Below are positions 1 through 5,588 of a DNA stretch of 6,376 nt, piece after piece. The position numbers were made by a program, and so were the translations under genes. The stretch comes from an uncultured Oscillospiraceae bacterium (GTDB lineage: Bacteria > Bacillota > Clostridia > Oscillospirales > Oscillospiraceae). The stretch is from assembly GCA_944385455.1 (NCBI GenBank), contig CALWXI010000240.1:1-6376 (forward strand). The letters run 5' to 3'. The notes below the pieces were generated by a model that was not told the DNA's origin, made no database searches, and worked only from the letters and a program-made list of their open reading frames with translations. The stretch's first letter is position 1. The number at the start of each line of letters is the position of its first letter.

Positions 1-25
1 GGCTGAGAAGGGAGGACGTGAGAGT
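1..25 (+). promoter_or_regulatory. Ribosome binding site region of rnfE
   Basis: GGGAGG at 10-15 lies 10 nt before the rnfE ATG and is a good Shine-Dalgarno sequence. By the usual clostridial order this stretch should also hold the end of rnfG. Two stops are possible for that gene: TGA at 4-6, leaving a short spacer with the ribosome binding site, or TGA at 27-29, giving a 4-nt ATGA overlap with rnfE. Too little sequence is present to decide. Confidence 0.55.
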
Positions 26-664
26 ATGAATCTGAAAAAGCAGTTTATGGAGGGCCTCCTGACCCAGAACCCCGTTCTGGTGCAGGTGCTGGGCATGTGC
101 TCCACCATGGCCATCACCACCTCCTTCTTCAACGGCCTGGGCATGGGCGTGGCCGTCATCGTGATTTTGACGCTGTCCAACGTCATCATTGCCGCCATCC
201 GCAAGATCATCCCCGACAAGATCCGCATCGCCATGTTCATCGTGGTGATCGCCGGCTTCGTGACCATGGTGGACCTGCTGATCCAGGCCTTCGTGCCGGC
301 GCTGGCGTCCTCTCTGGGCGTGTTCATTCCCCTGATCGTGGTCAACTGCATCATCCTGGGCCGCGCGGAGTCCTTCTCCTACAAGAACGGCATCGCCGCC
401 TCCTTCTTTGACGGCATTTTCCAGGGCATCGGCTACACCGCCGTGCTGCTGGTCATGTGCATCATCCGCGAGTTCCTGGGCGCCGGCACCTTCGGCGGCG
501 GCATCCTGGGTCCCGACGGCAAGGGCATCACCATTCTGCCCTCCCAGTTCCCCGCCGGCATGCTCACCCTGCCCGTGGGCGGCTTCCTGGTGCTGGGCTG
601 CCTGATCGCAGCCATGCAGTGGGCGCTGGCACGGCCCAAGAAGAATAAGGAGGAGAGCAAATAA
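26..664 (+). CDS. rnfE: Rnf complex membrane subunit RnfE (RsxE/NqrD family)
   Basis: Integral-membrane subunit of the Rnf complex, which couples electron transfer from reduced ferredoxin to NAD+ with pumping of Na+ or H+ across the cytoplasmic membrane. The 212-residue protein has the normal family length and about six hydrophobic segments. The family signature NPVLVQVLGMC is at residues 15-25 and VNCIILGRAE at 106-115. Cys25 and Cys108 match the conserved cysteines that, in RnfA/RnfE and NqrD/NqrE, hold an iron-sulfur cluster inside the membrane between the two paired subunits. The start is supported by GGGAGG 10 nt upstream and by a family-typical N-terminus (MNLKKQFMEGLL). The stop codon shares one base with the rnfA start (TAATG), which suggests translational coupling. 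The C-terminus is a Lys/Glu-rich cytoplasmic tail. An Nqr assignment is unlikely because rnfB follows. Confidence 0.96.
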   Translation: MNLKKQFMEGLLTQNPVLVQVLGMCSTMAITTSFFNGLGMGVAVIVILTLSNVIIAAIRKIIPDKIRIAMFIVVIAGFVTMVDLLIQAFVPALASSLGVFIPLIVVNCIILGRAESFSYKNGIAASFFDGIFQGIGYTAVLLVMCIIREFLGAGTFGGGILGPDGKGITILPSQFPAGMLTLPVGGFLVLGCLIAAMQWALARPKKNKEESK

Positions 665-1254
665 TGGATCAGATCAATCAACTCCTGGCGATCATGCTGG
701 GCGCCATTCTGGCGAACAACTTTATCTTCTCCCAGTTCCTGGGCATCTGCCCCTTCCTGGGCGTCTCCAAGAAGCTGGACACCGCCGTGGGCATGGGCAT
801 CGCCGTGACCTTCGTCATGGGCCTGGCCTCCGCCGTGTGCTTCCTGGTGAACAACTTCATCCTGATCCCTCTGGGCCTGGGCTACATGCAGACCGTGGCC
901 TTCATCCTGGTCATTGCCTCTCTGGTGCAGTTCATTGAGATGTTCCTGCAGAAGTCCATGCCCTCCCTGTACACCGCCCTGGGCGTGTACCTGCCCCTCA
1001 TCACCACCAACTGCGCCGTGCTGGGCGTGGTGCTGCTGAACGTGCAGAACAACTACAACTTCATTTCCTCCGTGGTCTACGGCATCACCGGCGGCCTGGG
1101 CTTCCTGCTGGCCATCGTGCTGTTCGCCAGCATCCGGGAGCGGCTGGTGTTCGCGGACTACCCCAAGTGCTGGGACGGTTTCCCCATCGCCCTGGTCACC
1201 GCCGGTCTGATGGCCCTGGCATTCATGGGCTTCTCCGGCCTGAAGATCTGGTAA
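664..1254 (+). CDS. rnfA: Rnf complex membrane subunit RnfA (RsxA/NqrE family)
   Basis: Membrane partner of RnfE in the ion-translocating ferredoxin:NAD+ oxidoreductase. The two proteins are homologous, sit in opposite membrane orientations and form a pseudo-symmetric pair. The 196-residue product is almost wholly hydrophobic. It has the family motif NNFIFSQFLGICPFLGVSKK at residues 18-37 and TTNCAVLGV at 114-122. Cys29 and Cys117 correspond to the conserved ligands of the intramembrane iron-sulfur cluster shared with RnfE (known for the family; here inferred from position). GFLLAIVLFASIRERL at 146-161 is the usual late helix followed by a charged turn. The start codon overlaps the rnfE stop by one base and is preceded by AAGGAGGAG (647-655). 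The gene ends 13 nt before rnfB. Length and motifs are ordinary, with no sign of damage. Confidence 0.97.
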   Translation: MDQINQLLAIMLGAILANNFIFSQFLGICPFLGVSKKLDTAVGMGIAVTFVMGLASAVCFLVNNFILIPLGLGYMQTVAFILVIASLVQFIEMFLQKSMPSLYTALGVYLPLITTNCAVLGVVLLNVQNNYNFISSVVYGITGGLGFLLAIVLFASIRERLVFADYPKCWDGFPIALVTAGLMALAFMGFSGLKIW

Positions 1255-1267
1255 GGAGGCTGGAAAC

Positions 1268-2161
1268 ATGGATGTTATGAATATTGTGTCCGCGATCGTG
1301 GTGCTGGGCGTGCTGGGCGCGCTCTTCGGCCTGGTGCTGTCCGTCGCGTCCAAGATCTTTGAGGTGAAGAAGGATCCCCGGGAAGAGGAGATCCTCAGCC
1401 ATCTGGCCGGCGCCAACTGCGGCGGCTGCGGCTATCCCGGCTGCGCCGGCTGCGCCGCCGCCATTCTGGCCGGCGAGGCGCCTGTCACCGCCTGCGCCCC
1501 CGCCGGCGCGGAGAACGCCGCCGCCATCGCCAAGATCATGGGCCAGGAGGCTCCCACCGGCGAGCGTCAGGTGGCCTTCGTCCGCTGCAACGGCGGCACC
1601 AACGCCAAAAAGCGCTTTGAGTATGTGGGCGTGAAGGACTGCATGGCCGCCACCAAGGTGGCCGCCGGTCCCCTGGAGTGCAGCTTCGGCTGCCTGGGCT
1701 TCGGCTCCTGCGTGGCCGCCTGCCAGTTCGGCGCCATGTCCATCGGTCCCAACGGCACCGCCGTGGTGGGCCCCGACAAGTGCACCGCCTGCATGGCCTG
1801 CGCCGCCGCCTGCCCCCGCAAGCTGATCGTCTCCGTCCCCGCCTCCAAGAAGGTCCACGTGGCCTGCGCCAACCAGGACAAGGGCAAGGCCGCCATGAGC
1901 GTGTGCGCCAACTCCTGCATCGGCTGCGGCCTGTGCCAGAAGGAGTGCAAGTTCGACGCCATCCACGTGGTGAACGGTGTGGCCGTCATCGACTACGACA
2001 AATGCAAGGGCTGCAAGGTGTGCACCAAGGTCTGCCCCCGTGACGCCATCCTCCCCGTGGCCACCGCCGAGGAGAAGGAAAAGTACAAGGCCATCAAGAA
2101 GGCCCAGGCTGAAAAGGCCAAGGCCGCTGCGGAGGCCAAGGCTGCCGAGCCCAAGGCGTAA
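1268..2161 (+). CDS. rnfB: Rnf complex iron-sulfur subunit RnfB, long clostridial form
   Basis: Membrane-anchored iron-sulfur protein thought to accept electrons from reduced ferredoxin and feed them into the Rnf complex. An N-terminal hydrophobic anchor spans about residues 5-27. It is followed by the 4Fe-4S domain with Cys51, 54, 59 and 76 (CGGCGYPGC and a later Cys). Next come four ferredoxin-like clusters of cysteines: 138/142/148/152 (CX3CX5CX3C, an unusual spacing), 172/175/178/182, 217/220/223/227 and 246/249/252/256 (each CX2CX2CX3C). Cys107, 125, 200 and 213 are additional and could support a further cluster (inference). There are 25 cysteines in 297 residues, which fits the multi-cluster RnfB of Clostridia and not the short proteobacterial form. 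The tail after residue 266 is rich in Lys, Ala and Glu. AAGGAGG at 1253-1259, 8 nt before the ATG, decides the start; a second in-frame ATG at 1277 is less well placed. It is the last gene of the operon. Confidence 0.97.
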   Translation: MDVMNIVSAIVVLGVLGALFGLVLSVASKIFEVKKDPREEEILSHLAGANCGGCGYPGCAGCAAAILAGEAPVTACAPAGAENAAAIAKIMGQEAPTGERQVAFVRCNGGTNAKKRFEYVGVKDCMAATKVAAGPLECSFGCLGFGSCVAACQFGAMSIGPNGTAVVGPDKCTACMACAAACPRKLIVSVPASKKVHVACANQDKGKAAMSVCANSCIGCGLCQKECKFDAIHVVNGVAVIDYDKCKGCKVCTKVCPRDAILPVATAEEKEKYKAIKKAQAEKAKAAAEAKAAEPKA

Positions 2162-2188
2162 GCGTCCCCGCAGATCCATCACGAAACG

Positions 2189-2220
2189 ATCCCCCGGCCG
2201 GAGGCCGGGGGATTTTTTTC
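2189..2220 (+). terminator. Intrinsic terminator of the rnf operon
   Basis: A perfect stem pairs 2189-2199 with 2203-2213. Its core is CCCCCGGCC against GGCCGGGGG, and the loop is GGA. Seven T residues follow at 2213-2219. It lies 28 nt after the rnfB stop and just before the next promoter, so it separates the rnf and folate units. Confidence 0.94.
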
Positions 2221-2249
2221 TTGCGTTTTCCCCGCCGGTGCGCTATCAT
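2221..2249 (+). promoter_or_regulatory. Sigma-A-type promoter of the folT-folC unit
   Basis: TTGCGT at 2221-2226 and TATCAT at 2244-2249 are separated by exactly 17 nt. The -10 box matches 5 of 6 consensus bases and the -35 box only 3 of 6. Transcription would begin near 2256, a few bases before riboswitch helix P1. That is where a promoter is expected, since the aptamer must be transcribed whole. The -35 box follows the rnf terminator T-tract directly. Confidence 0.65.
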
Positions 2250-2260
2250 GCTAACCAAAA

Positions 2261-2364
2261 GGCAGAGTAGGCGCGCACGTGTGAAATAGTGCCGGAAAAA
2301 CGGGGAGTTGTTTTCCGGACGAAAGGGCATGAGCCTTGCAGTGTGCGCGCCGCATCCCGCTGCC
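2261..2364 (+). ncRNA. Tetrahydrofolate (THF) riboswitch aptamer
   Basis: The segment carries the conserved blocks of the folT-type THF riboswitch: GAGTAG at 2265-2270, CGGGGAGTTG at 2301-2310, GGACGAAAGG at 2317-2326 and CCGCATCCCGCTGCC at 2350-2364. The pairings can be drawn directly. P1 is 2261-2265 with 2360-2364 (GGCAG/CTGCC). P2 is 2271-2278 with 2343-2350 (GCGCGCAC/GTGCGCGC). The P3 arm involves TGCC at 2290-2293 with GGCA at 2326-2329, and an apical stem pairs GGAAAA (2294-2299) with TTTTCC (2311-2316). Loop bases GGGA at 2303-2306 can pair with TCCC at 2355-2358, matching the pseudoknot known for this class. It senses reduced folates and lies upstream of a folate transporter gene, its classical position. 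A family-model search (Rfam THF riboswitch) would settle it; I have not run one. Confidence 0.95.
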
Positions 2365-2434
2365 GCATGTGGGAACCAGAGATCTTCCTTTGTGCGGCAT
2401 ATCCGGTCACGGACTGCCGAAACACAAAAGGAGG
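2361..2434 (+). promoter_or_regulatory. Riboswitch expression platform controlling folT translation
   Basis: Two mutually exclusive structures can be drawn. In the OFF form, the anti-Shine-Dalgarno segment at 2384-2394 (CTTCCTTTGTG) pairs with 2423-2434, giving eleven pairs with A2429 bulged, and covers the AGGAGG of folT. In the ON form, TGCCGCA at 2361-2367 pairs with TGCGGCA at 2393-2399, and GGAA at 2372-2375 pairs with TTCC at 2385-2388, locking the anti-Shine-Dalgarno segment in a hairpin. The ON hairpin uses bases 2361-2364, which are also the 3' strand of aptamer helix P1. Ligand binding that stabilises P1 should therefore favour the OFF form. The pairings are read from sequence; the switching direction is inferred. 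Confidence 0.72.
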
Positions 2435-2442
2435 TTTTTTTT

Positions 2443-3039
2443 ATGTCTCTGTATCCCCATCCCCTTGCCCCCGGCTACTGGCGGGAGGCGCTCCGGAGCT
2501 TCCGCAGCCTGCGGTCGGTGGCGTTCTCGGCGGTGATGATCGCCGCCTGCGTCGTCCTCTCCCGCTTCTACATCCCGCTGCACGAGTCCCTGAGCCTCAG
2601 CGTCACCTTCCTGGCCAGGGCCCTGTGCGCCCTGGTGTGCGGGCCCCTGGCGGCCATGGTGTTCGCCGTGGCGGAGGACACCCTGAGCTTTTTCCTCTCC
2701 TCCGGCGGCTATCCCTATTTCCCCGGCTACGCCCTGACCACCCTGCTGGGCTGCCTGACCTACGCCCTTTGCTTCTACCGGGCCAGGATCACCTGGCGGC
2801 GGATCATCCTGGCCAAGACCCTCACCAACCTCCAAAACGTCTTTCTGGGCTCCCTGTGGAGCGCCATGCTCTACGGCAAGGGCTACCTCTACTACATGGG
2901 TACCAGCGCCGTGAAGAACCTCATCTATCTGCCCTTCCAGATCCTGATGCTGGCCCTGGTGCTGCGGTATGTGCTGCCGCCGCTGCAGCGGCAGGGACTG
3001 GTGCCCCGGCAGCTGCCCGACGGGAAGATCACCCTGTGA
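2443..3039 (+). CDS. folT: ECF transporter S component, folate-specific (FolT)
   Basis: Membrane-embedded folate-binding subunit of an energy-coupling factor (ECF) transporter. It works with the shared ATPase/transmembrane module (EcfA, EcfA', EcfT), which is not encoded here. The 198-residue protein has about six hydrophobic segments, a normal size for an S component. The N-terminal part carries RSLRSVAFSAVMIAACVVLSRF (about 21-42). YFPGYALTTLLG lies at 92-103 and TSAVKNLIYLPFQILML at 154-170, both in the style of the folate S-component family. The start ATG is fixed by AGGAGG at 2429-2434, 8 nt upstream; upstream in-frame starts would lie inside the riboswitch. The specificity call rests strongly on the THF riboswitch in front and folC immediately behind. 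Expression is predicted to fall when reduced folate is plentiful. A different S-component substrate is possible from the protein alone but unlikely in this setting. Confidence 0.92.
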   Translation: MSLYPHPLAPGYWREALRSFRSLRSVAFSAVMIAACVVLSRFYIPLHESLSLSVTFLARALCALVCGPLAAMVFAVAEDTLSFFLSSGGYPYFPGYALTTLLGCLTYALCFYRARITWRRIILAKTLTNLQNVFLGSLWSAMLYGKGYLYYMGTSAVKNLIYLPFQILMLALVLRYVLPPLQRQGLVPRQLPDGKITL

Positions 3040-3047
3040 GCGGGGGG

Positions 3048-4322
3048 ATGACCGGGCCGGAGGCCATCGCCTACATCCACGCCCATCAGTGGCAGCGGCA
3101 TGCCCCGGGGCTCCACCGGATGCGGGCGCTACTCCAGGCCCTGGGAGATCCCCAGAAGCAGCTGAGGTTCGTCCATGTGGCGGGCACCAACGGCAAGGGC
3201 AGCACCTGCGCGTGCATCGCCTCCGTGCTCCAGGCTGCGGGCTACCGGGTGGGTCTCAATACTTCCCCGTACCTCCTCACCTTCCACGAGCGCATCCGGG
3301 TGGACGGGGAGCTGATCTCCGACGAGGCCCTGGGGGAGCTGACGGAGGAGGTCCGCTCCGCTGCCGAACCCATGGCGGAGCATCCCACGGAATTTGAACT
3401 CATCACCGCCGTGGCCTTCCTCCACTTCCTGCGCAGCCGGTGCGACCTCGTGGTGCTGGAGGCGGGCCTGGGGGGCGAAAAAGACGCCTCCAATGTCATC
3501 GACGCCCCGGAGGCGGCGGTGATCACCGCCCTGGGACTGGACCATACCGCCCAGCTGGGCCCCACCCTGACGGACATCGCCCGGGCCAAGGCGGGCATTC
3601 TCAAGCCGGGTACCGCCGCCGTCAGCTACGGCGGCTGTCCCGAGGCGGACGCGGTGATCCGGCAGGCCTGCCGGGAGAGGGGCATCCCCCTCCGGGAGGT
3701 GGATTTCTCCCGGCTGACGGTCCATGCCCTCTCCCTGGACGGCGCCCGGTTCGACTTTGCCCCCTGGCGGGATCTGACGCTGCCCCTGGCGGGGGCGTAT
3801 CAGGTCCGCAACGCCGCCACGGCCCTGACATCCCTGGAGGTGCTGGCGGACCGGGGCTGGCGCGTTCCGGAGGCGGCGGTGCGGCGGGGCCTGGCCGCCG
3901 TTCGGTGGCCGGGCCGCTTCGAGGTGCTGCGCCGGAACCCCACGGTATTGCTGGACGGCGCCCACAACGCCCACGGCATGGCCGCCGCGGCGGAAAGCCT
4001 GGAGCGGCTCTTTCCGGGACGGAAGCTGACCTTCGTGCTGGGCATCCTGGCGGACAAGGACGTGGAGCGGATGCTGGATCGGGTGGTCCCGCTGGCCCGG
4101 CGGGTGTACACGATCCGGCCGGACAGCCCCCGGGCCCTGCCGGCGGAGGCGCTGGCGGACCTGCTGCGGCGGCGGGGTGCCGAGGCCGTATCCTGCGGCA
4201 GCGTGGGGGAGGCCATGGATGCCGCCGCGGCCTTCGCCGGGCCGGAGGGCACGGTGTGCGCCCTGGGGTCGCTGTACGCTGCCGCGGCGGTGCGGCGGGC
4301 GGCGGCGCCGGAAGCGCGGTGA
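3048..4322 (+). CDS. folC: Folylpolyglutamate synthase / dihydrofolate synthase (FolC)
   Basis: Cytoplasmic ATP-dependent ligase of the Mur-ligase superfamily. It adds glutamate to folates, which traps them in the cell and improves them as cofactors; many bacterial members also make dihydrofolate from dihydropteroate. The 424-residue length is typical. The ATP-binding loop AGTNGKGST is at 45-53, NTSPYLLTFHERIRVDG at 71-87, and AGLGGEKDASNVI at 139-151. GLDHTAQLGPTLTDIARAKAGILKPG at 163-188 carries the lysine (Lys181) that is carbamylated in relatives. LLDGAHN is at 301-307 in the C-terminal domain. The GlyGly at 142-143 is followed by Glu-Lys-Asp where many relatives have Arg-x-Asp. ATG at 3048 is chosen; an in-frame GTG at 3036 overlaps the folT stop by 4 nt (GTGA) and is a real alternative, since neither start has a strong Shine-Dalgarno. 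The placement implies co-transcription and coupling with folT. Pairing with an importer favours a salvage role, but dihydrofolate synthase activity cannot be excluded. Confidence 0.95.
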   Translation: MTGPEAIAYIHAHQWQRHAPGLHRMRALLQALGDPQKQLRFVHVAGTNGKGSTCACIASVLQAAGYRVGLNTSPYLLTFHERIRVDGELISDEALGELTEEVRSAAEPMAEHPTEFELITAVAFLHFLRSRCDLVVLEAGLGGEKDASNVIDAPEAAVITALGLDHTAQLGPTLTDIARAKAGILKPGTAAVSYGGCPEADAVIRQACRERGIPLREVDFSRLTVHALSLDGARFDFAPWRDLTLPLAGAYQVRNAATALTSLEVLADRGWRVPEAAVRRGLAAVRWPGRFEVLRRNPTVLLDGAHNAHGMAAAAESLERLFPGRKLTFVLGILADKDVERMLDRVVPLARRVYTIRPDSPRALPAEALADLLRRRGAEAVSCGSVGEAMDAAAAFAGPEGTVCALGSLYAAAAVRRAAAPEAR

Positions 4323-4333
4323 AGTACGGGACG

Positions 4334-4356
4334 AAAGCGGGGGAGACCCCGCTTTT
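4334..4356 (+). terminator. Probable terminator after folC
   Basis: AAAGCGGGG at 4334-4342 pairs perfectly with CCCCGCTTT at 4347-4355 around a GAGA loop, 12 nt after the folC stop. Only four T residues follow the GC core, so it may be a weak terminator. A second GC-rich hairpin at 4369-4385 (GGCGGG/CCCGCC) lacks any T-tract and may only add structure. Confidence 0.55.
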
Positions 4357-4399
4357 GCCGCGCTTCGGGGCGGGCGTGTCCCGCCGGGCATGGAGAAAA

Positions 4400-4429
4400 T
4401 TCAAAAAACCGTTCCCTTTTGTTTACAAT
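4400..4429 (+). promoter_or_regulatory. Possible second upstream promoter or UP-like element for hrcA
   Basis: The stretch 4392-4446 is strikingly AT-rich for this window. It contains TTCAAA at 4400-4405 and TACAAT at 4424-4429 with 18 nt between them, a fair sigma-A-like pair. The same AT-rich tract sits just upstream of the main hrcA -35 box, so it could instead act as an UP element contacted by the RNA polymerase alpha subunit. Both readings are inference. Confidence 0.3.
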
Positions 4430-4446
4430 TTGTTTATATCCATCCA

Positions 4447-4475
4447 TTGACATCCGGGAGCGCTGGTGGTAAACT
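4447..4475 (+). promoter_or_regulatory. Main sigma-A promoter of the hrcA-grpE-dnaK operon
   Basis: TTGACA at 4447-4452 is a perfect -35 box. TAAACT at 4470-4475 is the -10 box, with exactly 17 nt between them. The predicted start of transcription near 4482 falls inside the CIRCE element, so HrcA bound there would block initiation. This is the standard class I heat-shock arrangement of Gram-positive bacteria. Confidence 0.88.
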
Positions 4476-4479
4476 CGCT

Positions 4480-4506
4480 TTAGCACTCCGGGGAAGAGAG
4501 TGCTAA
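4480..4506 (+). promoter_or_regulatory. CIRCE operator (HrcA binding site)
   Basis: A perfect inverted repeat, TTAGCACTC at 4480-4488 and GAGTGCTAA at 4498-4506, with a 9-nt spacer. This is the exact CIRCE consensus. The symmetry extends one more base on each side (T4479/A4507). It lies just downstream of the -10 box and 35 nt before the hrcA start. Being in the transcribed leader it could also form a hairpin in the mRNA, which in other bacteria affects transcript stability. Confidence 0.98.
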
Positions 4507-4541
4507 AGCATTTCCCGCACGGAAGGAGCAGAGGAAGCAAC

Positions 4542-5588
4542 GTGGAACTGACGGAACGAAAACGGCAGATCCTCAAGGTGGTGGTGGAGGATTACATCCA
4601 CACCGCGGAGCCGGTGGGCTCCCGGACCATCGCCGGCCGCATGGGCGGCAGCGTCAGCTCCGCCACCATCCGCAACGAGCTTGCGGACCTGGTGGAGATG
4701 GGCTATCTGGAACAGCCCCACACCTCCGCCGGGCGGGTCCCTTCCCCCAAAGGCTACCGCCTCTATGTCAACGAGCTGATGGAGCGCCAGAAGCTCTCCA
4801 TCGACGAGACGGAGAAGATCAACCAGTCCCTTCACGTGAAGATGGAGGAGCTGGACCACCTGCTGGCCCAGGCGGGCCGGGCGGTCAGCGCCTTTGTCAA
4901 GTACCCGGCCTATATCACCGCCGCCAGCCGCCGGCACGTCACCGCCAAGCGGTTCGACCTGCTGCCGGTGGATGAGCACAAGTGCATCGTGGTGATGATG
5001 ATGAGCGACAGCCGGGTGCGCAGCCAGCTGCTGCGCATGCAGCTCAAGGTGGATCTGGAGCAGCTGCCCGCCCTGGTGACGCTGCTCAACAGCCACTTCA
5101 CCGCCGTCTCCGCAGATGAGATGAACCAGCGGCTCATGAACGTGGCCGAACAGGTGCCGCCCCAGCTTTTTTTGCTGCTCTCCCAGGTGATCGCCTACGC
5201 GGCGGACGCTCTGGACGAGGCGGGGCAGCGGGAGATCGTCACCGCCGGAGCCCGGGCGCTTTTGAAGCTGCCGGAGTTCCGGGACGCCGACAAGGCCCAC
5301 CAGCTCATGAGCTTTCTGGCCGACAGCAAGGAAAAGCTGCCCATGCCGGAGGAGGAGCCCATGAAGATCCTCATCGGTCCGGAGAACGTCAGCGAGGCGC
5401 TCCAGGACGCCAGCGTGGTGGTGGCAAGCTATGATATCGGAGACGACATGCGGGGCCTCATCGGCGTGGTGGGCCCCACCCGGATGGATTACGCCGCCGT
5501 GGCCGCGCGGCTCTCCGGCTTCGCCGCCGGACTGACGCGGCTTTTTGAAAAACAGGAATTACCCCCCAAGGAGGAAGGCAAGGAATGA
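4542..5588 (+). CDS. hrcA: Heat-inducible transcription repressor HrcA
   Basis: DNA-binding repressor of class I heat-shock genes. It binds CIRCE and depends on GroEL for its active fold, so repression lifts when chaperonin is occupied by unfolded protein. The 348-residue length is typical. The N-terminal winged helix-turn-helix includes LKVVVEDYIHTAEPVGSRTI (11-30) and SSATIRNELADLVEMGYL (39-56). Next comes the very conserved PHTSAGRVPSPKGYRLYV (59-76). The C-terminal effector domain ends with GLIGVVGPTRMDY (305-317), another family hallmark. The start is taken as GTG at 4542 because MELTERKRQIL matches the family N-terminus. The in-frame ATG at 4500 lies inside the operator and would add residues unlike the family. 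Purine-rich GAGGAAG at 4531-4537 is the likely ribosome binding site, at modest spacing. The gene is first in its operon and autoregulated through CIRCE; its stop overlaps the grpE start by 4 nt (ATGA). Confidence 0.97.
   Translation: MELTERKRQILKVVVEDYIHTAEPVGSRTIAGRMGGSVSSATIRNELADLVEMGYLEQPHTSAGRVPSPKGYRLYVNELMERQKLSIDETEKINQSLHVKMEELDHLLAQAGRAVSAFVKYPAYITAASRRHVTAKRFDLLPVDEHKCIVVMMMSDSRVRSQLLRMQLKVDLEQLPALVTLLNSHFTAVSADEMNQRLMNVAEQVPPQLFLLLSQVIAYAADALDEAGQREIVTAGARALLKLPEFRDADKAHQLMSFLADSKEKLPMPEEEPMKILIGPENVSEALQDASVVVASYDIGDDMRGLIGVVGPTRMDYAAVAARLSGFAAGLTRLFEKQELPPKEEGKE

Noticed and set aside
433..1416. Long minus-strand open frame under rnfE/rnfA/rnfB (327 codons), with others opposite rnfB, folC, hrcA and grpE
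   Set aside because: These are Gly/Ala/His/Arg-rich translations with no recognisable domain, and they lie opposite well-identified genes. GC-rich codon bias commonly produces such shadows.
2308..2442. ATG at 2308 as an earlier folT start
   Set aside because: It lies inside the THF aptamer, and a strong AGGAGG serves the ATG at 2443.
2289..3047. Upstream extension of the folC reading frame from 2289
   Set aside because: It runs out of frame through the riboswitch and folT. The sequence before 3036 has no FolC similarity, whereas the family N-terminus fits a start at 3036-3048.
4500..4541. ATG at 4500 as the hrcA start
   Set aside because: It is formed by bases of the CIRCE right arm and is too close to the predicted transcript start to have a ribosome site. 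The conserved HrcA N-terminus begins at 4542.
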